From UBA4427 sp045106235 (GTDB lineage Bacteria; Myxococcota_A; UBA9160; UBA4427), in NCBI GenBank assembly GCA_045106235.1, contig JBGCEJ010000003.1:310001-374000 (forward strand): DNA of 64,000 nt. The letters are read 5' to 3'. Position 1 is the first letter of the stretch. Each line of letters starts with the position of its first letter. The notes under the pieces were generated by a model that saw only the letters and a program-made list of their open reading frames with translations, searched no databases and was not told where the DNA came from. Below are positions 27,973 through 36,012 of this stretch, one piece after another. The translations under genes and the position numbers were made by a program.

Positions 27973-28827
27973 ATGCAGACTTCAAATCTTGACATCCGGC
28001 CCGTCGGTGGTGCCCTCGGCGCCGAGATTCACGGCATCGACCTGCGCAAGCTGGACGACTCATTGGCGAAGTCCCTGATTGCAGCTCTGGACGAGCATCT
28101 CGTTCTCTTCTTTCCGGGACAGAATCTGAGCCCCCGAGAGCATCGCGATTTCAGCGTTCACTTCGGCGAACTTGAGCCAGGCCACAATCAACTTCAGTCC
28201 CCCGACCCCGCAATTCCTGAGGTCTGCGCGCTCGATAGCGATCGGGATCCGGCGGCCGACGTCTTCCACACGGACGTCACGTTTCAAGAATCGCCGCCGA
28301 TCGCTTCAATCCTGAACATGGTCGAGTGTGCTCCGAAGGGAGGCGACACGATGTGGGTGAACCTGCAGCAGGTTTTCGATTCTCTTTCCGGTCCTATGCA
28401 GGCGATGCTCGAGGGGCTCACTGCGCTGCATACGCAGAAGGGCGGGCCGTCCGCGAAACCCGCCGAACATCCGGTCGTGCGCGTTCATCCGAATAGTGGA
28501 CGGAAGAGTCTCTACGTGAACCGCATCTTTACCGACCGAATCGTCCAGCTCTCCTCCACGGAATCGAAGGCCATGCTCAACTATCTCTTTGGCTTCGCGG
28601 AGCAGCCGCATTTCTCATGCCGCTATCGCTGGAGCGCGGGAGATCTCGGGATCTGGGATAACCGCGCGACCCTCCATGCGGCTGTGAGCGACTATATCGG
28701 CGGCCATCGCGTGATTAACCGGGTGACTGTGCTGGGAGATCGTCCGATTGCGGCGGCGGAGTCGGATTGGCCTGCACATTCGGTGACAGGGCAGCGGGCG
28801 AGCGATTTCTTCGATGTGATTAACTAG
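27973..28827 (+). CDS. TauD/TfdA-family Fe(II)/2-oxoglutarate dioxygenase
   Basis: 284 aa from the ATG at 27973, which has GGAGG six bases upstream. The iron ligands are His99 and Asp101 (FHTDVTF) and His235 (RATLHAAVSDY), with the 2-oxoglutarate-binding Arg in HRVINRVTVLGD. The N-terminal DIRPVGGALGAEIHGIDL is typical of TauD/TfdA enzymes. These hydroxylate substrates such as taurine, alkyl sulfates or phenoxy acids with O2 and 2-oxoglutarate; no transporter or partner here indicates which. The length matches the family. It stands alone between two minus-strand genes. Confidence 0.92.
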   Translation: MQTSNLDIRPVGGALGAEIHGIDLRKLDDSLAKSLIAALDEHLVLFFPGQNLSPREHRDFSVHFGELEPGHNQLQSPDPAIPEVCALDSDRDPAADVFHTDVTFQESPPIASILNMVECAPKGGDTMWVNLQQVFDSLSGPMQAMLEGLTALHTQKGGPSAKPAEHPVVRVHPNSGRKSLYVNRIFTDRIVQLSSTESKAMLNYLFGFAEQPHFSCRYRWSAGDLGIWDNRATLHAAVSDYIGGHRVINRVTVLGDRPIAAAESDWPAHSVTGQRASDFFDVIN

Positions 28828-28869
28828 GCGATTCCGGGCGAGGGTGGTTCGCTGTATCGAGAGCCTGCG

Positions 28870-29769
28870 TTAGGCCTTTCGGTGGCCAAGCGCATTTTCG
28901 AATAACGCGAGCAAGCGCTCCCACGCCCGCTCCGCCTGAACTTCGTTGTAGACGCGTGAGTCCGGCGGGCACCATCCGTGAAGCGTCCCGTCGTAGACTT
29001 CGATGTCGGCGGTGAGGCGGTTCTCGCTAAAGGCCGCGCGCAAGACGTCCTTGGCCTCGGGCGCATCCTGGTCGTCGTTCTCGGCGATCGCGAAGAGGTA
29101 GTTCGCCTTGATCTTTGGGACCAGGAGATGAGGGCTGTCCTCTTGATCCGTGACGAGGCGCCCGCCGTGAAAGGACGCCGCGGCCCCCACTCGGTCCGCC
29201 CGTGCGGCGGCCGTTCGCATCGTCATCGGCCCGCCCATGCAGTAGCCCAGGGTTCCGATTCGGTGATCCGTCGCGACCGAGGATTGCGCGTCGAGATAGT
29301 CGATAAACGTCTTGGCGTCAGCAAAATGCGTTTTTGCATTCAGCGTCTGCATCATCGACATGATTTTGTTGCGCGTCGCCGGATCACTGAAGTCCGGGCC
29401 CTCAGGGCTTGCGGGGAAGAGAGGCGCTTTCACGTTTCGGTAGTACGGATTGACCACCAAAACCGAATAGCCTGACGCCGCAAGCCGTTTCGCCATGGCC
29501 TTCATCGCCGGCCGAAGCCCAAATGCATCGGGCCACATCAAGACACCCGGATGTTTCCCGGTTTTCGGGTGGACATAGTAGGCGTCGGCCTGGCCGTCGG
29601 GTGTTCCGATGACGATGTCTTGCCCGGTGACTTCCGCGGCGTTGGCCGGGAGAGGAAGCAAGGCCGCAAGCGTTGCGCCTACTGAAAGTACACCGAACTC
29701 TCGCCGGGAAAGGGCGCTGGCTGGGCGGGGCGACTCGTCTTCTTCCTGGAAAGTTCTCTCATCACACAT
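28870..29769 (-). CDS. Tat-exported dienelactone hydrolase-family protein
   Basis: 299 aa. A twin-arginine signal SRREFGVLSVGATLAALL (about 21-38) ends ANAAE, so the folded enzyme should reach the periplasm. The alpha/beta-hydrolase domain (about 48-295) has the dienelactone hydrolase nucleophile GYCMGG (Cys177), acid Asp232/233 (AENDDQD) and His264 (LHGWC). Family members hydrolyse dienelactones or other esters. An exported form suggests an environmental ester as substrate (inference). The stop is 42 bases from that of the convergent TauD-like gene. Confidence 0.88.
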   Translation of the reverse strand: MCDERTFQEEDESPRPASALSRREFGVLSVGATLAALLPLPANAAEVTGQDIVIGTPDGQADAYYVHPKTGKHPGVLMWPDAFGLRPAMKAMAKRLAASGYSVLVVNPYYRNVKAPLFPASPEGPDFSDPATRNKIMSMMQTLNAKTHFADAKTFIDYLDAQSSVATDHRIGTLGYCMGGPMTMRTAAARADRVGAAASFHGGRLVTDQEDSPHLLVPKIKANYLFAIAENDDQDAPEAKDVLRAAFSENRLTADIEVYDGTLHGWCPPDSRVYNEVQAERAWERLLALFENALGHRKA

Positions 29770-29909
29770 GGGGCGCCTCCGTTTCAGGGTTTGTGATCAT
29801 CGTTCAAGGTAGGGGAAGGCCGGGCAGTCTGCGAAACGGGGATCGGCCGCACACTCGATGGCCAGGCGTGCGGCCGATTCGTTGCGGGTGACCTTATCTG
29901 CGCGGTTTT

Positions 29910-30425
29910 CTAGTAATCCCAGAACACGTCGAGATGGGTGAGGGTATCTCCAGGGAAGAGCAGGCAGCGTGCGGTGACGGCGATCTGGCCACTCGGAAAG
30001 TTAGGATTTGCCGGAAGGAACGTGACCATGCCTCGATTGTGGCCAGTCGACGTGGTGTATTTGAAGTCAATATCTCGGTCGTGATCAGCCGCATTATAGA
30101 GCTGACACCAACTGTTCCTCGCATTTTCGCCCTCGATGTGGACGCGCATTTGGAGAATTTCGCCATCGGGGTTGAAGCGGTTGATCGGGCAGACAACGAT
30201 GTCGTAGTCCCAGAGCGAATCGCTGGGAAGCGTTTTGATCCCCCCGCCGTCGTACTGCGTTTTGTCCCCGATCCACGGGAGCTGCGTCGACTTGCAGACC
30301 GAGGCCGGGATATAGTCGATCATGAGGGTTGCTTGTGCGGTACTGGCCACCGTGAAAGAGGTCGTCAGGAAGCCTGCGACGAGTAGGCTGCGGAAAATCT
30401 TCTGAATAGAACTTCGAATCGACAT
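29910..30425 (-). CDS. Small exported protein of unknown function
   Basis: 171 aa from the ATG at 30425, which has AGAGGA nine bases upstream; the ATG at 30434 overlaps that site too closely. The signal peptide ends STAQA. The mature part has four Cys (SVCKS, VVCPI, SWCQL, ARCLL), probably two disulfides, and ends LDVFWDY. I recognise no family. It is divergent from the histidine kinase at 30676 and shares a region containing a 16-bp palindrome with it. Confidence 0.7.
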   Translation of the reverse strand: MSIRSSIQKIFRSLLVAGFLTTSFTVASTAQATLMIDYIPASVCKSTQLPWIGDKTQYDGGGIKTLPSDSLWDYDIVVCPINRFNPDGEILQMRVHIEGENARNSWCQLYNAADHDRDIDFKYTTSTGHNRGMVTFLPANPNFPSGQIAVTARCLLFPGDTLTHLDVFWDY

Positions 30426-30501
30426 GGGAGTCATTCCTCTCGGTTTGAGTGGGCTTGAATGCCCGCTACACAGGGTCGATCGAGGAAGCCGCCTTTCCGG
30501 A

Positions 30502-30517
30502 TGTGAAGCACTTCACA
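30502..30517. promoter_or_regulatory. Palindrome, candidate operator
   Basis: TGTGAAG-CA-CTTCACA is a perfect 7-bp inverted repeat around a 2-base centre. It lies in the 250-base region between the small exported protein (start 30425) and the histidine kinase (start 30676). The tight spacing fits a dimeric regulator. No specific regulator is implied. Confidence 0.45.
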
Positions 30518-30675
30518 CAAGCCTTAGTTTCTGAAGTTCTCCTTTCTAGGGGGTTTCCCTGAGGTCCGCCGGGAAATCGACGTGATCGGGCTTTTCGGGG
30601 CTGTTAATCTACGCACTCAGTCGGCGTAGGTTCGGACGTCTTTCGGATGACGAGTCGACGAGAAAAGGAGGAGCG

Positions 30676-32556
30676 ATGGGCCTGCGGAGTCGGATCATCG
30701 GCGTGCTCGCACTGCTCGTGATCGTGACCGCCCTCTCGGTCTCCTTGTTGATTTTCAGCGGCTTCGACGAACAACTCGTCGCAGCGAAGGTCGCCGACCT
30801 CGAGCACGAAAGTGAACTCGTCGCTCAAGGGTTCCAGGATGGGATCGATGAACTCTCCCGAGACACACTCCTGCTCTCGAAGATGCCTCCCATCGAGGGG
30901 ATGATCCGAGCGATCGAAGGAGGGGGGCTCGACGCTCTTGATGGATCGAGTTTCGGGTCTTGGAAGGGCCGTCTCGTCCAAATTTTCAAACAGAAGCTGA
31001 TTCACAATCCCAGCCATCTGCAGATTCGCTTTATCGGAATGAATGAAGGTGGCCGCGAACTGGTCGACGTCTACAGGAAGCAGCGCGGAGGTCGTATTGA
31101 AGTGACCGAGGCGAGTGACTTACAGGCGAAAGGCGGCCGCGACTATTTCATCGCTACATTGAAGCAGCCGGTCGGTTCGGTTTATCTCTCTCGAATCGAA
31201 CTCAACCGAGAGTTCGGTGAGATTCAAGAACCGCGGACTCCAACCCTGCGTGCTTCGACGCCAATTCGGGTGAATGGGAATCCGATTGGAATCGTTGTCA
31301 TCAACTATGCGGTTGCGGAAGAGTTCGAGACGCTGGTCCGACTCGGGAGTCGGAATCATGAGATCTATCTCACCGACGAACTCGGAAGGTATGTCTATCA
31401 CCCTGATCGAAGTCGCGCCTTTGAGTTTGAATTCGGGTGCGATGGCGCCATCGCGAATGACCTTCCGGAAGTGGCCAAGGTGCTCTCGAGGGCCGGCCAG
31501 CCTTTCGATGCCTCGGCAAACGACGGGCGTGTCGTCAGCGGACGCCGCGTCGACTACGGCTCCGCTGAACTCGGTCGGGCTTTGGGCGTCTTCACCGTGG
31601 GGAGCCTGGCGGATGCGACCCAGGTCAGCTCGGATGTCGCGAAGCGGACGGTCGCAGTGGCCTCGCTTCTGACCCTCATCGCCATTTTTCTGGGGTCTTG
31701 GTTGGCGTATCGACTGACCGAGCCGGTTTTGCGGCTTGCGCGTGCCGTCGAAGATTCAGAATCGTCCGGTAAGGCGTTTAAGACGCCGGGTGACCTTTCG
31801 GGGGAGGCCGCTCAATTGGGGGGAGCGCTCACACATGCTCTCACGAGCCTGACTCAGCGAAATCAGGATCTAGAGGTATCGAATCACGAACTCCAGCAAT
31901 TCGCCTACATCGCCTCACACGATCTCCAAGAACCCACGCGGACGATTCAAAGTTTCGCTCGACTGCTGGATGCAGAGTACGGCGACGCGTTTGACAAGAC
32001 CGGTCGAGACAGTCTGCGGTACATCCTTGACTCCAGTCAGCGGATGCACAGTCTGATTTATTCGCTTCTCGAATACAGTCGTATCGGCCGAGAATCCGCT
32101 TCCGAGCGCATCGACATGGAACAATTGATCCGGGATGTCGTGGACGATCTCGGATCGACGATCGACGAGGCGGAGGCGCAAGTTGTCTTGGGGGCGTTTC
32201 CGGTCGTCACCGGGTACGCGATTGAATTGCGGGTGCTCTTCCAAAATCTGATCGGGAACGCGATCAAGTTCAGGCGGCCCGATGAGTCTCCACTGATCGA
32301 GGTCACAGCGGAGCGCGAGGGCGGTGGCTGGATATTTCGGGTAGCCGACAACGGGATCGGAATTGAACCGAAGCACAGGGATCGCGTCTTCTTGATCTTT
32401 CAGCGCCTCCACGGCCGAGATGAGTACGATGGAACAGGAATCGGATTGGCGCATTGTCGCAAGGTCGTCGACCTCCATCGTGGCAGAATCTGGATCGAGG
32501 AAAGCAACACGGGGGGCGCATGCTTCTGCGTAAAGCTTAATGGGGGCGAAATCTGA
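30676..32556 (+). CDS. Sensor histidine kinase with periplasmic sensor and HAMP
   Basis: 626 aa. TM1 is at about 7-27. A large periplasmic sensor of Cache type follows (about 30-325, with VYRKQRGGRIEVTEASDLQ and VNGNPIGIVVINYAV). TM2 is at about 330-347, then HAMP and a coiled coil. HisKA has YIASHDLQEPTR (His415), and the HATPase has NLIGNAIKF, DNGIGI and GTGIGLAHCRK. The HDLQEP box is the phytochrome-like class of kinases that often pair with small Rcp1-like receivers. The next gene is such a receiver and starts on the base after this stop, so the two form one signalling unit. Confidence 0.92.
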   Translation: MGLRSRIIGVLALLVIVTALSVSLLIFSGFDEQLVAAKVADLEHESELVAQGFQDGIDELSRDTLLLSKMPPIEGMIRAIEGGGLDALDGSSFGSWKGRLVQIFKQKLIHNPSHLQIRFIGMNEGGRELVDVYRKQRGGRIEVTEASDLQAKGGRDYFIATLKQPVGSVYLSRIELNREFGEIQEPRTPTLRASTPIRVNGNPIGIVVINYAVAEEFETLVRLGSRNHEIYLTDELGRYVYHPDRSRAFEFEFGCDGAIANDLPEVAKVLSRAGQPFDASANDGRVVSGRRVDYGSAELGRALGVFTVGSLADATQVSSDVAKRTVAVASLLTLIAIFLGSWLAYRLTEPVLRLARAVEDSESSGKAFKTPGDLSGEAAQLGGALTHALTSLTQRNQDLEVSNHELQQFAYIASHDLQEPTRTIQSFARLLDAEYGDAFDKTGRDSLRYILDSSQRMHSLIYSLLEYSRIGRESASERIDMEQLIRDVVDDLGSTIDEAEAQVVLGAFPVVTGYAIELRVLFQNLIGNAIKFRRPDESPLIEVTAEREGGGWIFRVADNGIGIEPKHRDRVFLIFQRLHGRDEYDGTGIGLAHCRKVVDLHRGRIWIEESNTGGACFCVKLNGGEI

Positions 32557-32967
32557 ATGAAGCTCAAGAGTGTCTTGTTAATCGATGATAACGATGCGGA
32601 CAACTACCTTCATCGACTCGTGATCGAAAGGAGTGGCGTCGCGGATCAGGTTGATGTGGCGCGCGATGGTCAGCAAGCCCTTGAATATCTCACGACCCCC
32701 GACGCGGAGGGGAAGACACCTTCTCCCGACCTGATCCTTCTTGATATCAACATGCCCGTGATGAACGGCTGGGAGTTTCTCGACGCCTACGAGAGTCTCG
32801 ACAGTGAACTGCAGTCTGGCGTCGTCATCATGATGCTTACGACCTCGGTCAATCCCGACGATGTAAGGCGCGCCCAAGAACGATCAGCCGTTCAGAGCTT
32901 CCTCACGAAGCCGCTTGATGCGACGGGGCTTCAAACGATCCTTTCCGAGAATTTCCCGGGGTACTGA
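32557..32967 (+). CDS. Single-domain response regulator (Rcp1/CheY-like)
   Basis: 136 aa, one receiver domain. LLIDDNDADNYL gives the acidic pocket, Asp63 (LILLDINMP) is the phospho-acceptor, and Thr/Lys switch residues occur in LTTSV and FLTKPLD. There is no output domain, so it signals by protein contact or phosphotransfer. The start ATG directly follows the TGA of the kinase at 30676, indicating translational coupling. Confidence 0.93.
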   Translation: MKLKSVLLIDDNDADNYLHRLVIERSGVADQVDVARDGQQALEYLTTPDAEGKTPSPDLILLDINMPVMNGWEFLDAYESLDSELQSGVVIMMLTTSVNPDDVRRAQERSAVQSFLTKPLDATGLQTILSENFPGY

Positions 32968-33099
32968 GCAGCGATCTGCTCCTCCGATTGGCCCGATGAT
33001 TCTCCCGCTACCCCCCACTGTCCCCCGAAGAGGGGACATTCGGTTTCCGCGGATCGTTGTATTCCTATCCCTTGCGAATAAAGCCAAAGGGATCCTCGT

Positions 33100-34968
33100 A
33101 TGCGCCTCCAACTCCTCTTGTTCCTCCTTATATTCAGTGCACTAAGTCAGTCGGCCGAAGCACAGACTCGCTACGTCCGAGCTTCGGACGGGGTGGACTC
33201 GGGGGATTGCCAAAGCGACGTGAGCCCTTGCGCAAGTATCGGTTTCGCCGTTCTGCAGGCCGCTGCCGGGGATGAAATCTGGTTCGCGGGTGAGTTCATA
33301 GAAGCGGTGAATGTCCCGAAAAGCGTTTCAATTCTGGGGAAGTCGGTCGAGGTCTCGCCGACGCCTTGGGCGAACTGCTCCGGTCAATTCATCACGGGGG
33401 CTTGCCCGATCGTGAGGCCCCCTTCGGGAAGTGACGGCTTTCTGATCAATCCGGGCGCTGCGGGGAGCGTGACGCTCTCGGGCGTGAATGTCCTGAATCC
33501 GGATAACGCCTCCGCGGTCAATGTTCAATCCGGGGAGCTCTCGCTTTCGCGCTGCAACTTGAACGGACGGAGTGGGACGCCCGGCATCGGCGTCGGGGGC
33601 GGCGGGCTCTTCTCAGGGTTCGCGACGACCGCGCGGGTCAGCGACTGCAACTTTGCCAATAATCAGGCCACAAGCGGCGGCGCGATTCGTTCTTCCGGAG
33701 ACCTCGAAGTCGTGAGTTCGTTCTTCTCGAATAACACCGCGACCTTTACGGGAGGGGCCATCGAAGCGGACGGTCCCCGGGTTGTGATTCGAGATTCCAC
33801 TTTTGAGTTCAATCAATCGGAGGATTTCGGGGGTGCGCTTCGACTGAGTCCCTTTCAAGATCCGGCGATCGTCGCGTCGAGCACCTTTAACTCGAATCGC
33901 TCCGACCGCTTGGGTGGCGCGATCGCCTTCTTTTTTACGAGCTTCAAGCTCTCAGGGAGCACGTTCAATGGCAATACGCTTGATGTTGGGCCGACGAACG
34001 CACGAACGGGCGGAGCGGTCTACATCGCGGGCTCGACCGGCTCGATTACGAACACCGATTTCGTGAACAACTTGATCATCGCGCCGAGCGGCTTTGAGCG
34101 GAGGGGCGGCGGAGTCGCGATCGAGAGCTTTTCGAACGTCTCGATTGGGCAGTCGACTTTTATCTCGAATCAGCTCACGCCCGAGTCCTTCGGGAGGCAG
34201 GGCGGTGGGCTCTACATCGACGAGAGTACGGTGAACCTCTATCAAAGTGAGATACGGGACAACGATCACTCCGGCGTCTACACGCGGAATGCAACGTTCA
34301 CGATGTCTGATACCACGATCGACGGGCATCAATACGGGATCAATGATGTCTCGGAGCCAGGAAGCACGGTTGAGATTACGCGGTCGACGATCTCGAGTAA
34401 CTCGGACGTCGGAATTTTTTCGCTGGGGGAGAGCCACTTCGAGGTCTCGAATGCGACGATCGATTCTCTGGACATAGCCATTGCGAGCCGGCAGGGTGGG
34501 GTCGTAGATATTCGCTCGTCCACCATCGTAGCGCCGCATGATTTCGGTTCCAGCGCTCTTCTTGCCTTCAGTGGGAGCCTGGTTGGCGCTACGGATTCGA
34601 TCATCTCGGGTGCGTGCTCGACGCAGACGAACGGGAGCGTGAACGTTCCCGGCAGTAATCGCTGGGATCACAGCAGCTGTGGTTTTGATGAGATTGAAAA
34701 TCTAGATCTGGGAGGGCTGCTTCCGAACGGGGGCCTTGTGATGACTCGGCTGCCCGGGGCGATGACGGACGCGGTTGATCAAGGAGGGCAGGGCTGCTTA
34801 AGCGCACCGGTCTCGGGCTTTGATGGCCGGGGCGCCCTGCGCGACGATGGGGCTTGCGATATCGGCGCGGTCGAATTGCCGGAACCAGGGTTCGGGCTCG
34901 CCCTGGCGATCGGGATCAGCGGACTCCTTACGCTGTCGCGGGGGCGCCAGTCCCGGGTTCCGACCTAA
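33100..34968 (+). CDS. Exported parallel beta-helix protein with PEP-CTERM tail
   Basis: 622 aa. The signal peptide ends AEAQ. The mature N-terminus reads TRYVRASDGVDSGDCQSDVSPC, common in beta-helix adhesin-like proteins. Repeats of the type FxxNxAxxGGAIxxxG run from about 190 to 480, as in polymorphic outer-membrane/pectate-lyase-like right-handed beta-helices. The C-terminus is LPEPGFG, hydrophobic helix and SRGRQSR, a PEP-CTERM signal. No lyase active site is evident; a structural or adhesive role is more likely. AAAGGGA lies before the ATG. It follows the response regulator by 132 bases on the same strand. Confidence 0.88.
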   Translation: MRLQLLLFLLIFSALSQSAEAQTRYVRASDGVDSGDCQSDVSPCASIGFAVLQAAAGDEIWFAGEFIEAVNVPKSVSILGKSVEVSPTPWANCSGQFITGACPIVRPPSGSDGFLINPGAAGSVTLSGVNVLNPDNASAVNVQSGELSLSRCNLNGRSGTPGIGVGGGGLFSGFATTARVSDCNFANNQATSGGAIRSSGDLEVVSSFFSNNTATFTGGAIEADGPRVVIRDSTFEFNQSEDFGGALRLSPFQDPAIVASSTFNSNRSDRLGGAIAFFFTSFKLSGSTFNGNTLDVGPTNARTGGAVYIAGSTGSITNTDFVNNLIIAPSGFERRGGGVAIESFSNVSIGQSTFISNQLTPESFGRQGGGLYIDESTVNLYQSEIRDNDHSGVYTRNATFTMSDTTIDGHQYGINDVSEPGSTVEITRSTISSNSDVGIFSLGESHFEVSNATIDSLDIAIASRQGGVVDIRSSTIVAPHDFGSSALLAFSGSLVGATDSIISGACSTQTNGSVNVPGSNRWDHSSCGFDEIENLDLGGLLPNGGLVMTRLPGAMTDAVDQGGQGCLSAPVSGFDGRGALRDDGACDIGAVELPEPGFGLALAIGISGLLTLSRGRQSRVPT

Positions 34969-35069
34969 GCGTAGATGCCACACGTGTGAATACTTGCGTT
35001 TGCGTATGGCGGCGATCCGTCATGAAGCCTGAAAAGGGCGCGCAGCTCGGCGATCCCCCCAACATTCAT

Positions 35070-35098
35070 TCTTCAGGAAATCTCCAGCGGGTCTCCAA
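35070..35098 (+). promoter_or_regulatory. Three 7-bp direct repeats, 11-bp period
   Basis: TCTTCAG (35070), TCTCCAG (35081) and TCTCCAA (35092) start exactly 11 bases apart, on one face of the DNA. The same arrangement occurs at 37738-37766. Heptamer direct repeats at 11-bp spacing are the known target form of OmpR/SARP-type winged-helix activators. A gene for such a protein lies at 36013. The array is 100 bases before the ATG of 35199, a normal place for an activator site. Confidence 0.65.
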
Positions 35099-35150
35099 GT
35101 TTCGGCCGCGTTGATCGCCGATGGTTGTCTCCGTTGCAGACAGGCGACTC

Positions 35151-35167
35151 CCCAGAATCATTCTGGG
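35151..35167. promoter_or_regulatory. 17-bp palindrome in the leader of 35199
   Basis: CCCAGAAT-C-ATTCTGGG is perfect, with eight pairs around one base. It lies 31 bases before the ATG and about 15 bases before the ribosome site. The one-base centre makes an RNA hairpin poor, so a DNA operator is more likely than an attenuator. Confidence 0.4.
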
Positions 35168-35198
35168 CGAATCGATCTTTTGATCAAGGAGTTCATCA

Positions 35199-35828
35199 AT
35201 GCGCATCATTTTCTCGACTCTCATGACCGGCATTATTCTGCTCACGGGAATGGCCTCTACTTCGACGGCTGGTTCCACAGAGACGAGCTACAAGAATCGA
35301 CATCGCGAAACTGAGTCTGTGGAGGTTCGTGATCACTTTGTTTTCGGAGTCGACGAGCGAGTTGACGGAGCAACGGTTCTGGTCCGCGATTTCCGAAACC
35401 GACAAATCGACGCGACGATTACGTCCCGAGCGCTTGATGCAGATACGTCGTATTCGATCTGGTGGGCGGTGTTCAATCGTCCCGAATTCTGCGCCGAGCC
35501 GTACGCGTGTCAGGTCAGCGATCTGAAGGGGGACTGGCGGATCAAGCCTTCGGTTTTTTGGGCAGGTGGATTCATCTCGGATGGGGAGGGCTATGGGAAT
35601 ACGGCGATTCGTCTTGTTCCCGGCCGAACCCGCCGCGAGCTCTTCGGAAATACGAAGAACTATGGCTTGCAAAATCTCAAGGGCGCTGAAATTCACGTGG
35701 TCTTGCGCACGCACGGTCCAGCCGGGCTGGCGGGGACGGTTGCGGAGCAGGTGGGGACAGCGACGGAAGCATGTCCGAGTGACGGCTGCGCGAATGTGTT
35801 TGTGTCGATTCACTCGCCGGAGGAGTAA
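35199..35828 (+). CDS. Small exported conserved protein of unknown function
   Basis: 209 aa. The signal peptide ends TAG/STAG near residue 25. The mature region has TSYSIWWAVFNRPEFC, a segment I know from hypothetical exported proteins of proteobacteria, with Cys pairs (EFCAEPYAC and ACPSDGC) that may form disulfides. The fold is probably all-beta. AAGGAG is about nine bases before the ATG. The promoter region carries the 11-bp-period repeats and a 17-bp palindrome, so it is probably a regulated product of the winged-helix protein encoded just downstream. Confidence 0.75.
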   Translation: MRIIFSTLMTGIILLTGMASTSTAGSTETSYKNRHRETESVEVRDHFVFGVDERVDGATVLVRDFRNRQIDATITSRALDADTSYSIWWAVFNRPEFCAEPYACQVSDLKGDWRIKPSVFWAGGFISDGEGYGNTAIRLVPGRTRRELFGNTKNYGLQNLKGAEIHVVLRTHGPAGLAGTVAEQVGTATEACPSDGCANVFVSIHSPEE

Positions 35829-35891
35829 GCCGGTCGCTTGGGCGTTCGTCCCAAGAAAAATGCCCAGCGACAGCTAGACCCGAGTGCAAGC

Positions 35892-35932
35892 GCGGCGCCG
35901 TCTCTCATCAGCACCATGAGAGGCGGCGCCGC
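35892..35932. repeat. Strong 41-nt hairpin, terminator-like or REP-like
   Basis: Arms GCGGCGCCG-t-CTCTCAT (35892-35908) and ATGAGAG-g-CGGCGCCGC (35916-35932) pair over 16 of 17 positions around a 7-base loop. It begins 64 bases after the stop of 35199 and before the regulator gene. No T-run follows, so it is not a standard intrinsic terminator. It could be a processing or stabilising hairpin, or a REP-type element. Confidence 0.55.
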
Positions 35933-36012
35933 ATCTGGAGCGAGCCCGCCGCTAAGCTAGTCTTTTCGGTGGGGATCTTGGCGCCGGGCGAGGATCCTCA
36001 GCGGAGGATTCC

